Shown piece after piece: positions 1-5,139 of a stretch of DNA of 6,293 nucleotides. The stretch spans positions 1-6,293 of the forward strand of contig JANQHP010000123.1 in assembly GCA_028282625.1 (NCBI GenBank). The letters are read 5' to 3'. Under the pieces are notes generated by a model. It was given only the letters and a program-made list of their open reading frames with translations. It was not told the origin of the DNA and searched no databases. The stretch's first letter is position 1. The number at the start of each line of letters is the position of its first letter. Source of the stretch: Rickettsiales bacterium. Its GTDB lineage: Bacteria; Pseudomonadota; Alphaproteobacteria; Rickettsiales; UBA8987. The position numbers and the translations under genes were made by a program.

Positions 1-126
1 GCCCCTGCAACCCCGCCCTCGCATAAGCTTCCCCCTACGCTCGCAAGCGAGCTACGGAGGACAGGCGGCGTTGCTTCGCTCCTAGTCGCGAGTTTTAAAA
101 GCCCGCTCCGGGGAAGTGCCCATGCA
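1..126 (+). repeat. Composite palindromic repeat unit, copy A (cut by window edge)
   Basis: This is a non-coding unit that recurs at 4118-4216 (copy B) and 5140-5276 (copy C). Shared landmarks are a CCCGCC segment, a 39-bp palindromic module at 27-65, the block GCTTCGCTCCTAGTCG at 73-88, and a conserved tail around CTCCGGGGA and GCCCATGC at 105-125. The 39-bp module is identical, base for base, to 5183-5221. The left part of the unit (the AAAGGGGG hairpin seen in copies B and C) would lie outside the window. No protein is supported here. The function is unknown; the form resembles REP or MITE-like non-autonomous elements. Confidence 0.75.
27..65 (+). repeat. 39-bp palindromic module, copy 1
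   Basis: The core is an inverted repeat, GCTCGC-AA-GCGAGC, flanked by imperfectly complementary C-rich and G-rich arms (CTTCCCCCTA and CGGAGGACAG). It is identical over 39 of 39 bases to 5183-5221. A shorter version occurs inverted at 4059-4089. The module is absent from the equivalent place in copy B near 4151-4164. Confidence 0.8.
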
Positions 127-137
127 CTGCCTAACCC

Positions 138-224
138 CGTCATCCCGCGACTCGATCGCGGGATCCAGCATGATACGCTCAAACCTGTCGCCTCTGGATA
201 CCGCGGTTAAACCGCGGTATGACG
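138..224. repeat. Paired-hairpin element, copy 1
   Basis: Two 31-bp arms (138-168 and 194-224) lie in inverted orientation around a 25-nt spacer. Each arm is itself a hairpin. Arm 1 has a 9-bp stem, ATCCCGCGA with TCGCGGGAT, and loop CTCGA. Arm 2 has a 10-bp stem, ATACCGCGGT with ACCGCGGTAT, and loop TAA. The outer ends are CGTCAT and ATGACG. The arms match at 24 of 31 positions, and two of the differences are compensatory pairs that keep the stem. Lying just beyond panB, it could also stop or stabilise that transcript, but no U-tract follows. Confidence 0.8.
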
Positions 225-233
225 AAATTTTTG

Positions 234-282
234 CCATCATCCAGTAACCAGTTACCAGTCACTAGTGACCAATCACCAATCA
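234..282. repeat. Degenerate heptamer repeat array 1, at the 3' end of panB
   Basis: Seven 7-bp units in perfect register have plus-strand consensus CCARTNA: CCATCAT, CCAGTAA, CCAGTTA, CCAGTCA, CTAGTGA and two CCAATCA. On the panB strand the unit reads roughly TGAYTGG. The last unit contains the panB stop codon (280-282), so the array abuts or slightly overlaps the gene. Similar heptamer arrays are known as STRR sequences in filamentous cyanobacteria; a relationship is not claimed. Confidence 0.75.
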
Positions 283-1056
283 CCCTGGAAACGCACCGCT
301 GCGTACATCCTTTGCGTAAGCTTCTGCGGCTTTTTCAAGCTCGGCTTCGGGCGCTGCATATGGCCGCACAAAAGAGGGTGGCGCTTGACCTGAAAGCCCG
401 AGCATATCCTCTGCCACCAGCACCTGCCCATCGCACTTAGCGCCCGCGCCAATGCCGATCGTGGGGATCGCAACCAACGCCGTGACCTCGCCGGCCAAAT
501 CCGCGGGCATGCCTTCCAGCACCAGTGCAAAAGCGCCGGCCTCTTCCAGTGCCTTCGCGCCCTCTTTAATGCGCGCCGCATCCTCCGGTGCTTTGCCCTG
601 CACGCGGTAACCGCCCTGCATATGCATCGATTGCGGTTGCAGGCCAAGATGCCCCATCACCGGCACGCCACGCGCGGTTAAAAACGCCACCGTCTCCGCC
701 ATTTCCGCGCCGCCCTCCAGCTTCACCGCCTGCGCCTTGCTGCGTGCGAGCAACCGCCCGGCGGTCCGCATCGCTTGGCCGGGCGAGGCCTGGTAGCTGT
801 TAAACGGCAGATCCACCACCACAGAGGCTCTTTCTGAACCGCGCACCACCGCACCCGCATGCGCTTCCATCATCGCGGGGGAAACACCCAGCGTATCCTC
901 CATACCGTAAAGCACCATACCAAGCGAATCCCCCACCAGCAGCACATCCACATATGGGTCCAACAGCCTTGCCATCGGCGTGGTATAGGCGGTCAGCACC
1001 ACCAGCTTTTCCTTGCCTTTGCGCGCACGCACCTGCGGGATCGTCAGCCGAGACAT
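280..1056 (-). CDS. panB: 3-methyl-2-oxobutanoate hydroxymethyltransferase (ketopantoate hydroxymethyltransferase)
   Basis: PanB transfers a hydroxymethyl group from 5,10-methylenetetrahydrofolate to 2-oxoisovalerate, giving ketopantoate, the first committed step of pantothenate and CoA synthesis in the cytoplasm. The protein has 258 residues; the E. coli enzyme has 264. The (beta/alpha)8-barrel signature residues are all visible: Asp43 in VGDSLGM, Asp82 in VVDLPF, Lys112 and Glu114 in VKLEGG, His136 in MGHLGL, and Glu181 in LVLEGM. These correspond to the Mg-binding and catalytic residues of the family. The later motif GIGAGAKCDGQVLV is also typical. The start is ATG at 1056, with AGGA about 9 nt upstream inside the end of dapB. 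It follows the dapB stop after 3 nt, so the two are almost certainly cotranscribed. No panC or panD is visible nearby. Confidence 0.97.
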   Translation of the reverse strand: MSRLTIPQVRARKGKEKLVVLTAYTTPMARLLDPYVDVLLVGDSLGMVLYGMEDTLGVSPAMMEAHAGAVVRGSERASVVVDLPFNSYQASPGQAMRTAGRLLARSKAQAVKLEGGAEMAETVAFLTARGVPVMGHLGLQPQSMHMQGGYRVQGKAPEDAARIKEGAKALEEAGAFALVLEGMPADLAGEVTALVAIPTIGIGAGAKCDGQVLVAEDMLGLSGQAPPSFVRPYAAPEAELEKAAEAYAKDVRSGAFPG

Positions 1057-1059
1057 GGT

Positions 1060-1857
1060 TTACAGTCCTAACATATCACGCATATGGTACAAGCCCGGCT
1101 CCTGGCCAGCCAGCCAACGTGCCGCACGCACCGCGCCCGAAGCAAAGACCTTGCGGTTGGAGGCTTTATGCGTCAGCTCCAGCCGCTCACCTTCGCCGGC
1201 AAACATCACCGTATGGTCGCCAATCACATCCCCGCCGCGCAGGGTCGCAAAGCCGATTTCACCCTCTGTGCGCGGCCCCAACTGGCCTTCGCGCGCGTAG
1301 CAGGCCACATCGGCCAGCGCCTCCTTCCGGCCGGTCGCGGCCGCACGCCCAAGGGCGAGCGCCGTGCCTGAAGGCGCATCCACCTTGTGCCGGTGATGCA
1401 TCTCCACAATCTCAATATCATAAGAAGGGTCCATGGTCGCAGCCACCTGTTCGCTAAGGGCCAGCAACACATTGACCCCCACGCTCATATTCGCCGACCA
1501 CAGCAGCGCATTCTGCTGCGCGTGGCGTTCGAGCTGCCGCATATCCTCGCCGCTTAAACCGGTCGTCCCGATCACCTGCGGCGTCCCGGCTTCGGCCGCC
1601 GCTTTCGCCAGTGCCAGCGTGGCCGCCGGCGTGGTAAAATCGATCACCACATCCGCCTCATGCACAAAATGCGCCACGTCGTCCGTGACCACCACGCTTT
1701 GCGTTTCCTCATGCAAGAGCGTCCCCAAATCATCGCCTACATGCGGGCTGGCTTTGTGTTCCAGACCCGGTGCAAGCGCAAGGCCAGGCGCCAGCAGCAC
1801 CTCACGCATCAGCGCGCGTCCCATCCTGCCCGCACAACCTGCAATGCCTATTTTCAT
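1060..1857 (-). CDS. dapB: 4-hydroxy-tetrahydrodipicolinate reductase
   Basis: DapB reduces the product of DapA with NAD(P)H to tetrahydrodipicolinate, in the diaminopimelate/lysine branch that also feeds peptidoglycan. The protein has 265 residues, the usual size. Visible in order: the Rossmann nucleotide-binding motif GIAGCAGRMG (residues 4-13), VIDFTTP (71-77), VIGTTG (95-100), the catalytic and substrate-binding signature EMHHRHKVDAPSGTA (152-166) with His154, His155 and Lys158, and the C-terminal ASNRKVFASGAVRAARWL. I chose ATG at 1857, giving MKIGIAGCAGRMG. A GTG two codons earlier (1863) is an alternative, but AGAGG is better spaced for the ATG. It is the first gene of the dapB-panB operon and is transcribed from the promoter at 1902-1930. 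Confidence 0.97.
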   Translation of the reverse strand: MKIGIAGCAGRMGRALMREVLLAPGLALAPGLEHKASPHVGDDLGTLLHEETQSVVVTDDVAHFVHEADVVIDFTTPAATLALAKAAAEAGTPQVIGTTGLSGEDMRQLERHAQQNALLWSANMSVGVNVLLALSEQVAATMDPSYDIEIVEMHHRHKVDAPSGTALALGRAAATGRKEALADVACYAREGQLGPRTEGEIGFATLRGGDVIGDHTVMFAGEGERLELTHKASNRKVFASGAVRAARWLAGQEPGLYHMRDMLGL

Positions 1858-1901
1858 CCTCACCTGCCTCTTACTCGCATAAGAAAAATACTTCGATTCT
1901 G

Positions 1902-1930
1902 CTTATACCGCCTTCGCTTTGGCTTGGCAA
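1902..1930 (-). promoter_or_regulatory. Sigma-70-like promoter for dapB-panB
   Basis: On the minus strand, TTGCCA (1925-1930) is separated by exactly 17 nt from TATAAG (1902-1907). Transcription would begin near 1895 and give a short leader of about 35-40 nt before dapB. The site overlaps the region just upstream of the divergent yejA start, so the two genes may share control. Confidence 0.6.
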
Positions 1931-1948
1931 ACCCTACCGTATCCTGCT

Positions 1949-3787
1949 ATGAAAAGGCCTATGTCTATCCTTCGCACCACCATCCTCTTTGTAGCCCTGC
2001 TTGGCGCCGCCCTGCCCCACCATGCCAAGGCCACCATATCGTCTGAAATCCCATGCCCAACCGATGCCACGTGCACTACCGCTTTTGCCCTATGGGGCGA
2101 GCCGACCCACGCAAATGCCAACGCATTCCAGCATTTCCCTTACGCCAACCCCGAAGCACCCAAGGGCGGCACCGCAACCTTTGCGGCGATCGGCAGCTTT
2201 GATAGTCTCAATCCCTATATCCTCAAAGGTATCCCCGCCGCTGGCATCGGCAAAATCTACGACACCCTGATGGCAGGCAGCGCCGATGAGCCCTATAGCA
2301 AATACCCGCTGCTGGCAAACTATATGATGATCGCCAAGGACCGCAGCTGGGTGGGCTTTGCCTTAAATCCTGCCGCACGCTGGCACGATGGCACGCCCAT
2401 CACCGCCGAGGATGTGGTCTTCACCTTTAACACCCTGATGCAAGATGGCCACCCGACTTATCGCAGCTATTACCGCGAGGTGGCATCGGTAGAAGCCATC
2501 AGCGAACGGGAAGTGCGCTTTACCCTAAGCAACCCGAAAAACCGCGAATTGCCGCTGATCCTCGCTGAACTGCCGGTCCTGCCCAAGCATTATTACCAGG
2601 AACATGCCTTCAACCAAACCACCTTAAAGCCGCCGCTTGGCAGCGGGCCCTATCGTATCTTAAGCGTAGAAGCCGGCAAGCGCATCACCTACCAGCGTGT
2701 GGAGGAGTACTGGGGAAAAACCTTGCCCGTCAATCGCGGGCGCTACAATATCGACCGCCTGGTCTACGATTATTACCGCGACGCCACCGTAGCCGTCGAG
2801 GCGTTTAAAGCCGGCGAGATCGATTTCCGGCAGGAAAATATCGCCAAAAACTGGGCTGAAAGTTATAACATCCAAGCCGTCACCGATGGCCGCATCCTCA
2901 AGGAGGCCGTGCCCCACACCGTGCCGACCGGCATGCAGGGTTTTGTTTTCAACCTCCGCAAACCCATCTTTTCGGATGTACGCGTCCGCCAGGCGCTTAG
3001 CCTTGCCTTTGACTTCGAGTGGACCAACCAGAACCTCTTCCACAGCGCCTATACGCGCACCCACAGCTTTTTCTCCAATTCCGAATTTGCCGCCGGTGGC
3101 CTGCCTTCTGCGCCCGAGCTTGCCTTGCTCGAGCCCTACCGCGCAGAGCTCCCGCCCGAAATTTTCACCGCGCCGCCTGCCTCACCGCCAGGTGCCAGCC
3201 AGGAGATGCGTGCACGTCTGCTAAGAGCCCGCACGCTGCTAGAAGAAGCCGGCTGGGTCGTGCAAGAAGGCATCCTTCGCCACCAGGCAACCGGGCAAGC
3301 CATGGAGATCGAATTTCTGCTCAATTCCCCCTCTTTCGAGCGCGTGATCGGCCCGATGCTGCGCAACCTCAAGCGGCTTGGCATTCAGGCCAACATGCGG
3401 ACCGTGGATAGCGCGCAATATGTCGCACGCCTCGAGCAGTGGGATTTCGACATCATCACCCATGTCTTTGGGCAGGGCTTTTCGCCCGGCAACGAACAAA
3501 CCGGCATGTGGCACTCCTCGCAGGCGATGGTGCCCGGCAGCCGCAATCTTGCGGGCATTGCCCATCCGGCGGTCGACCACCTGGTCGAGCAGATCGTCAC
3601 CGCGCAGGATAAAGCAACCCTGCTCCACACCACCCGCGCGCTGGACCGCGTGCTCCGCAGCCAGCATATCGTCATCCCGCACTGGCATGTGCGCCATTTC
3701 CGTATCCTCTATTGGAACCGGTTCGGCATCCCGGAAAAAAGACCGCATTACAGCATCGGGCTGGATAGCTGGTGGGTCAGGGAATGA
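1949..3787 (+). CDS. yejA: Periplasmic peptide-binding protein of an ABC transporter, YejA type (SBP family 5)
   Basis: This is a secreted solute-binding protein of 612 residues, the size expected for YejA-like proteins. Homologues bind oligopeptides (including microcin C in E. coli) and deliver them to the YejBEF permease and ATPase. A signal peptide is clear: basic MKRPMSILR, a hydrophobic stretch, and likely cleavage after HHAKA (about residue 28). Family motifs include FALWGEP (46-52), YANPEAPKGG (65-74), FDSLNPY (84-90), the SBP_bac_5 signature RWHDGTPITAEDVVFTF (144-160), YWGKTLPVNRGRYN, YYRDATVAVEAFKAGEIDFRQEN, and the C-terminal GLDSWW. ATG 1949 is preferred over ATG 1961 because it supplies the positive n-region; neither has a strong Shine-Dalgarno site. 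An upstream in-frame TTG at 1919 is unlikely. No yejB, yejE or yejF follows; a hairpin and repeats do, so this copy is an orphan within the window. Confidence 0.93.
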   Translation: MKRPMSILRTTILFVALLGAALPHHAKATISSEIPCPTDATCTTAFALWGEPTHANANAFQHFPYANPEAPKGGTATFAAIGSFDSLNPYILKGIPAAGIGKIYDTLMAGSADEPYSKYPLLANYMMIAKDRSWVGFALNPAARWHDGTPITAEDVVFTFNTLMQDGHPTYRSYYREVASVEAISEREVRFTLSNPKNRELPLILAELPVLPKHYYQEHAFNQTTLKPPLGSGPYRILSVEAGKRITYQRVEEYWGKTLPVNRGRYNIDRLVYDYYRDATVAVEAFKAGEIDFRQENIAKNWAESYNIQAVTDGRILKEAVPHTVPTGMQGFVFNLRKPIFSDVRVRQALSLAFDFEWTNQNLFHSAYTRTHSFFSNSEFAAGGLPSAPELALLEPYRAELPPEIFTAPPASPPGASQEMRARLLRARTLLEEAGWVVQEGILRHQATGQAMEIEFLLNSPSFERVIGPMLRNLKRLGIQANMRTVDSAQYVARLEQWDFDIITHVFGQGFSPGNEQTGMWHSSQAMVPGSRNLAGIAHPAVDHLVEQIVTAQDKATLLHTTRALDRVLRSQHIVIPHWHVRHFRILYWNRFGIPEKRPHYSIGLDSWWVRE

Positions 3788-3798
3788 TTTAGTGGGAT

Positions 3799-3813
3799 CA
3801 TTGCGCGGCAATG
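3799..3813. repeat. Short hairpin after yejA
   Basis: CATTGC and GCAATG form a 6-bp stem with a 3-nt loop, GCG, starting 12 nt past the yejA stop. It may be part of the transcript end together with the larger hairpin at 3837-3869. Confidence 0.4.
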
Positions 3814-3836
3814 CCACCGCATAATCCATAAAGGGG

Positions 3837-3869
3837 AAGGGCGCCGCAGGAAAATCCCGCAGCGCCCTT
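3837..3869 (+). terminator. Hairpin downstream of yejA, possible terminator
   Basis: AAGGGCGC (3837-3844) pairs perfectly with GCGCCCTT (3862-3869), with a possible inner GGA/TCC pairing. It lies about 50 nt after the yejA stop. Only TTG follows, with no real U-tract, so it may stabilise the 3' end or need Rho rather than be a classical intrinsic terminator. Confidence 0.45.
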
Positions 3870-3963
3870 GTAAGCTCGACACAATGAAACATAGTTAATA
3901 TATCATGTATTTAGTGCACAATCAAGCCGGAATTCCAGTGCTAATTCACGTACCTCCCGCACC
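3870..3963. other. Intergenic stretch with no recognised feature
   Basis: This is an AT-richer stretch between the yejA hairpin and the repeat cluster. I see no ORF with a credible start, no RNA gene and no convincing promoter in it. Confidence 0.5.
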
Positions 3964-4040
3964 ACATCATCCCGCGGCCCCTTGTCGCGCTGCAAGTACG
4001 CAGTACGAAAGCGGATGACCACGGGATCCAGCGCGACGAA
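3964..4040. repeat. Disrupted hairpin element with interleaved inverted repeats
   Basis: The ends resemble one arm of the paired-hairpin element: CATCATCCCGCGG on the left and ACGGGATCCAG on the right, with ATCCCG (3969-3974) able to pair with CGGGAT (4022-4027). The normal short loop is replaced by about 45 nt. A second inverted pair, TTGTCGCGCTG (3982-3992) with CAGCGCGACGAA (4029-4040), interleaves with the first. This looks like an insertion or rearrangement within a repeat arm. Confidence 0.55.
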
Positions 4041-4043
4041 CCC

Positions 4044-4098
4044 TGTCATTCCTACGACCTGTCCCCCGAAGCTTTAGCGTAGGGGGAAGGCGGGAATC
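4044..4098 (-). repeat. ATTCCC-type repeat interrupted by an inverted palindromic module
   Basis: The flanks TGTCATTCC (4044-4052) and GCGGGAATC (4090-4098) are the two ends of the repeat seen intact at 4282-4306. Between them lies 4059-4089, which read on the minus strand begins CTTCCCCCTACGCT and ends CGGGGGACAG. That is the same module as 27-65 and 5183-5221, with a shortened centre. The module therefore sits, inverted, inside another repeat. Confidence 0.65.
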
Positions 4099-4117
4099 TA
4101 GTCCTTTTCTTCCTATA

Positions 4118-4216
4118 AAAGGGGGCCTTACCCCTGCCTGCAATCCCGCCGGCGCACGTGCGCCGCGTCGCTTCGCTCCTAGTCGCGCTAAAGCACTCCG
4201 GGGAGGTACCCATGCA
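4118..4216 (+). repeat. Composite palindromic repeat unit, copy B (lacks the 39-bp module)
   Basis: It begins with AAAGGGGGCCTTA, then CCCGCCGG, then the perfect 14-bp palindrome GGCGCACGTGCGCC (4151-4164). It continues with CGTCGCTTCGCTCCTAGTCG and the tail CACTCCGGGGAGGTACCCATGC. It aligns with copy C on both sides of the 39-bp module, but the module itself is missing. No coding capacity is credible. Confidence 0.7.
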
Positions 4217-4228
4217 CCGTCCTATATC

Positions 4229-4274
4229 CCCTCTCCCCAGCGGGGGAGAGGGTTAGGGTGAGGGGGCGCACTTA
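4229..4274 (+). repeat. 46-bp CCCTCTCCCC hairpin repeat, copy 1
   Basis: CCCTCTCCCC (4229-4238) pairs with GGGGAGAGGG (4243-4252) and is followed by TTAGGGTGAGGGGGCGCAC and TTA. The copy at 5088-5133 differs at one base of 46, in the loop. Closely similar elements are widespread in proteobacterial genomes. Confidence 0.8.
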
Positions 4275-4281
4275 AAAAACC

Positions 4282-4364
4282 TGTCATTCCCGCGTAGGCG
4301 GGAATCTCTGTTGCAGCTTCTTAAAAGTGTAGAGAGAGGGATTCCCGCCTTCGCGGGAATGACA
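4282..4364. repeat. Paired-hairpin element of the ATTCCCGC family
   Basis: Two 25-bp arms (4282-4306 and 4340-4364) lie in inverted orientation and match at 24 of 25 positions, with a 33-nt spacer. Each arm folds alone: ATTCCCGC with GCGGGAAT, with loops GTAG and CTTC. It has the same design as 138-224 and 5291-5378 but a different sequence family. It resembles the ATTCCC/GGGAAT repeats known in several proteobacteria, such as dRS3 of Neisseria. Confidence 0.8.
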
Positions 4365-4389
4365 ATGGAAGAGAGGCACTTACCGCTCC

Positions 4390-4417
4390 ACTCTCAACTC
4401 TTACCCCTAAACTCTAA
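4390..4417. repeat. Degenerate heptamer repeat array 2
   Basis: Four 7-bp units are in register: ACTCTCA, ACTCTTA, CCCCTAA, ACTCTAA. Weaker units may extend it left to 4376 (GCACTTA, CCGCTCC). The unit ACTCTAA recurs at 5450-5456 in array 3. The array ends 17 nt before the promoter at 4435. Confidence 0.55.
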
Positions 4418-4434
4418 AAACCCCTTAATACCTC

Positions 4435-4463
4435 TTGACAAGGCTGCCCCATTACGATACAAT
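4435..4463 (+). promoter_or_regulatory. Strong sigma-70-like promoter for the small membrane-protein gene
   Basis: TTGACA (4435-4440) is a perfect -35 box. After a 17-nt spacer comes TACAAT (4458-4463), one base from the -10 consensus. The start of transcription would be near 4470, about 125 nt before the GTG start of the gene. This is the best promoter match in the window. Confidence 0.75.
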
Positions 4464-4469
4464 CCCAGC

Positions 4470-4595
4470 CAATACGTAGTGGGCATGTGCATGCTTTATT
4501 GTTGTACGCACCGCCCACCTCGCGTGGGATTCGTGCCGCAATCAATATGCGATGCCCCTACGAACATCATTCCCCGATATGGGGAGGAGGAAAAA
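4470..4595 (+). promoter_or_regulatory. Structured 5' leader of the small membrane-protein mRNA
   Basis: Possible pairings are visible. GTGGGC and GTGC (4479-4484, 4487-4490) can pair with GCAC and GCCCAC (4508-4511, 4513-4518). A second GTGGG (4524-4528) can pair with the same CCCAC (4514-4518), so the two hairpins exclude each other. Just before the gene, TCCCC (4571-4575) pairs with GGGGA (4581-4585), which touches the Shine-Dalgarno tract GGGGAGGAGG (4581-4590). No known riboswitch class was recognised. An in-frame ATG at 4485 could extend the protein N-terminally, but it lacks a good ribosome binding site. Confidence 0.4.
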
Positions 4596-4919
4596 GTGAA
4601 CAAGGAAGCAACTCCTACAATAGTGGATCAAGTACTGTATGGCGACCATGCTGCGCAAATCCTCTCTTTTGTTTTTGGAGGCCTATCGTGGGTTCTCGAA
4701 AAAGCATCAAATCTGATTCAGGGCTCGCCAAATTGGATCTGGATGATTGTTCTGATGAGTCTTGTTGTTTTCACTTTGCTCTGGCTTGTTCTGAAATCAA
4801 ACTCACAGAGCGTAAAAAGAGGCACGCAGGACAGGGGGGGAGATGATCTCGAGGCTCTTAACGAAGAGCTCAATAGAAAACTCGCAGCCCAAGGCCTGGA
4901 GGGCCTTTTAGAAGAATAA
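4596..4919 (+). CDS. Small single-pass membrane protein of unknown function
   Basis: I do not recognise a family for this 107-residue protein. The start is GTG at 4596, because a very strong ribosome binding site, GGGGAGGAGG, lies 5 nt upstream. A longer in-frame reading from 4311 would translate repeat sequence (GIPAFAGMT) and is rejected. Visible parts: a polar N-terminus, a moderately hydrophobic and possibly amphipathic stretch at 19-34 (AAQILSFVFGGLSWVL), one clear transmembrane helix at about 47-67 (NWIWMIVLMSLVVFTLLWLVL), a basic stop-transfer segment (KSNSQSVKR), and a charged C-terminal helix rich in Glu and Leu (about 83-107). It has its own promoter, leader and terminator, so it is a one-gene unit. 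Its GC is visibly lower than that of dapB or yejA, and repeat blocks lie on both sides, which suggests a lineage-specific or acquired gene. A holin- or toxin-like role is possible but unsupported. Confidence 0.75.
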   Translation: MNKEATPTIVDQVLYGDHAAQILSFVFGGLSWVLEKASNLIQGSPNWIWMIVLMSLVVFTLLWLVLKSNSQSVKRGTQDRGGDDLEALNEELNRKLAAQGLEGLLEE

Positions 4920-4938
4920 ACCTCATATCAAACCTCTA

Positions 4939-4954
4939 TTCATCACTTCATCAC
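4939..4954 (+). repeat. 8-bp direct repeat after the small gene
   Basis: TTCATCAC occurs twice in tandem between the stop codon at 4919 and the terminator. Two copies only, so it could be chance. Confidence 0.3.
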
Positions 4955-4964
4955 TCCATAAGAC

Positions 4965-5002
4965 AAAACCCCGCCGGCTAGCAATAGCACGGCGGGGTTT
5001 TT
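4965..5002 (+). terminator. Strong intrinsic terminator with a GCAA tetraloop
   Basis: AAAACCCCGCC (4965-4975) pairs perfectly over 11 bp with GGCGGGGTTTT (4991-5001). Inside it, GCTA (4977-4980) and TAGC (4985-4988) form a second stem capped by the GNRA tetraloop GCAA. The T-run 4998-5002 completes the signal. The A-run on the 5' side makes it potentially bidirectional. It ends the small membrane-protein transcript and faces the convergent cyclophilin gene. Confidence 0.9.
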
Positions 5003-5087
5003 CGTTTGGGGGGTGGGGGTTTTGGTGGTTTCTTTTGCTACATTGTTAGCTCATCATCCTCTACCAATCATCCCACGTTCCTTTATT
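5003..5087. other. Spacer with a G-rich tract, no gene
   Basis: The left part is very G-rich on the plus strand: six G at 5008-5013, five at 5015-5019, then GGTGG at 5024-5028. The remainder shows no ORF with a credible start or ribosome binding site and no recognised RNA. Confidence 0.5.
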
Positions 5088-5133
5088 CCCTCTCCCCACC
5101 GGGGGAGAGGGTTAGGGTGAGGGGGCGCACTTA
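5088..5133 (+). repeat. 46-bp CCCTCTCCCC hairpin repeat, copy 2
   Basis: CCCTCTCCCC (5088-5097) pairs with GGGGAGAGGG (5102-5111), followed by TTAGGGTGAGGGGGCGCAC and TTA. One base differs from 4229-4274 (ACC instead of AGC in the loop). Here it precedes the composite unit; at copy B it follows it. Confidence 0.8.
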
Positions 5134-5139
5134 CATAAG

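Noticed and set aside
219..440. 73-codon plus-strand frame and other plus-strand frames across panB and dapB
   Set aside because: They are antisense to clear panB and dapB coding sequence, and the first runs through the heptamer array.
1919..1948. TTG start for yejA at 1919
   Set aside because: It would place ten residues before a good signal peptide and overlap the dapB promoter region, with no ribosome binding site.
1924..1953. Plus-strand promoter for yejA, TTGGCA with TATGAA
   Set aside because: Spacing is 18 and transcription would start at or after the preferred ATG. The same bases fit the minus-strand dapB promoter much better.
3239..3892. 217-codon open frame on the minus strand
   Set aside because: It lies almost wholly antisense to yejA, whose family motifs are unmistakable. 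Its own translation shows no recognisable motif, and its start region falls in the hairpin after yejA.
3964..4417. Possible CRISPR array in the repeat cluster
   Set aside because: Repeats are palindromic, of several families, in both orientations and unevenly spaced, and no cas genes are present.
4311..4595. N-terminal extension of the small membrane protein
   Set aside because: The extension would start at a TTG, translate repeat sequence (GIPAFAGMT) and pass through the promoter. The GTG at 4596 has a far better ribosome binding site.
4435..5002. A structured non-coding RNA (6S, SRP, tmRNA or RNase P) instead of a gene
   Set aside because: None of their conserved core sequences is visible, and the ORF has a strong ribosome binding site and a coherent transmembrane protein.
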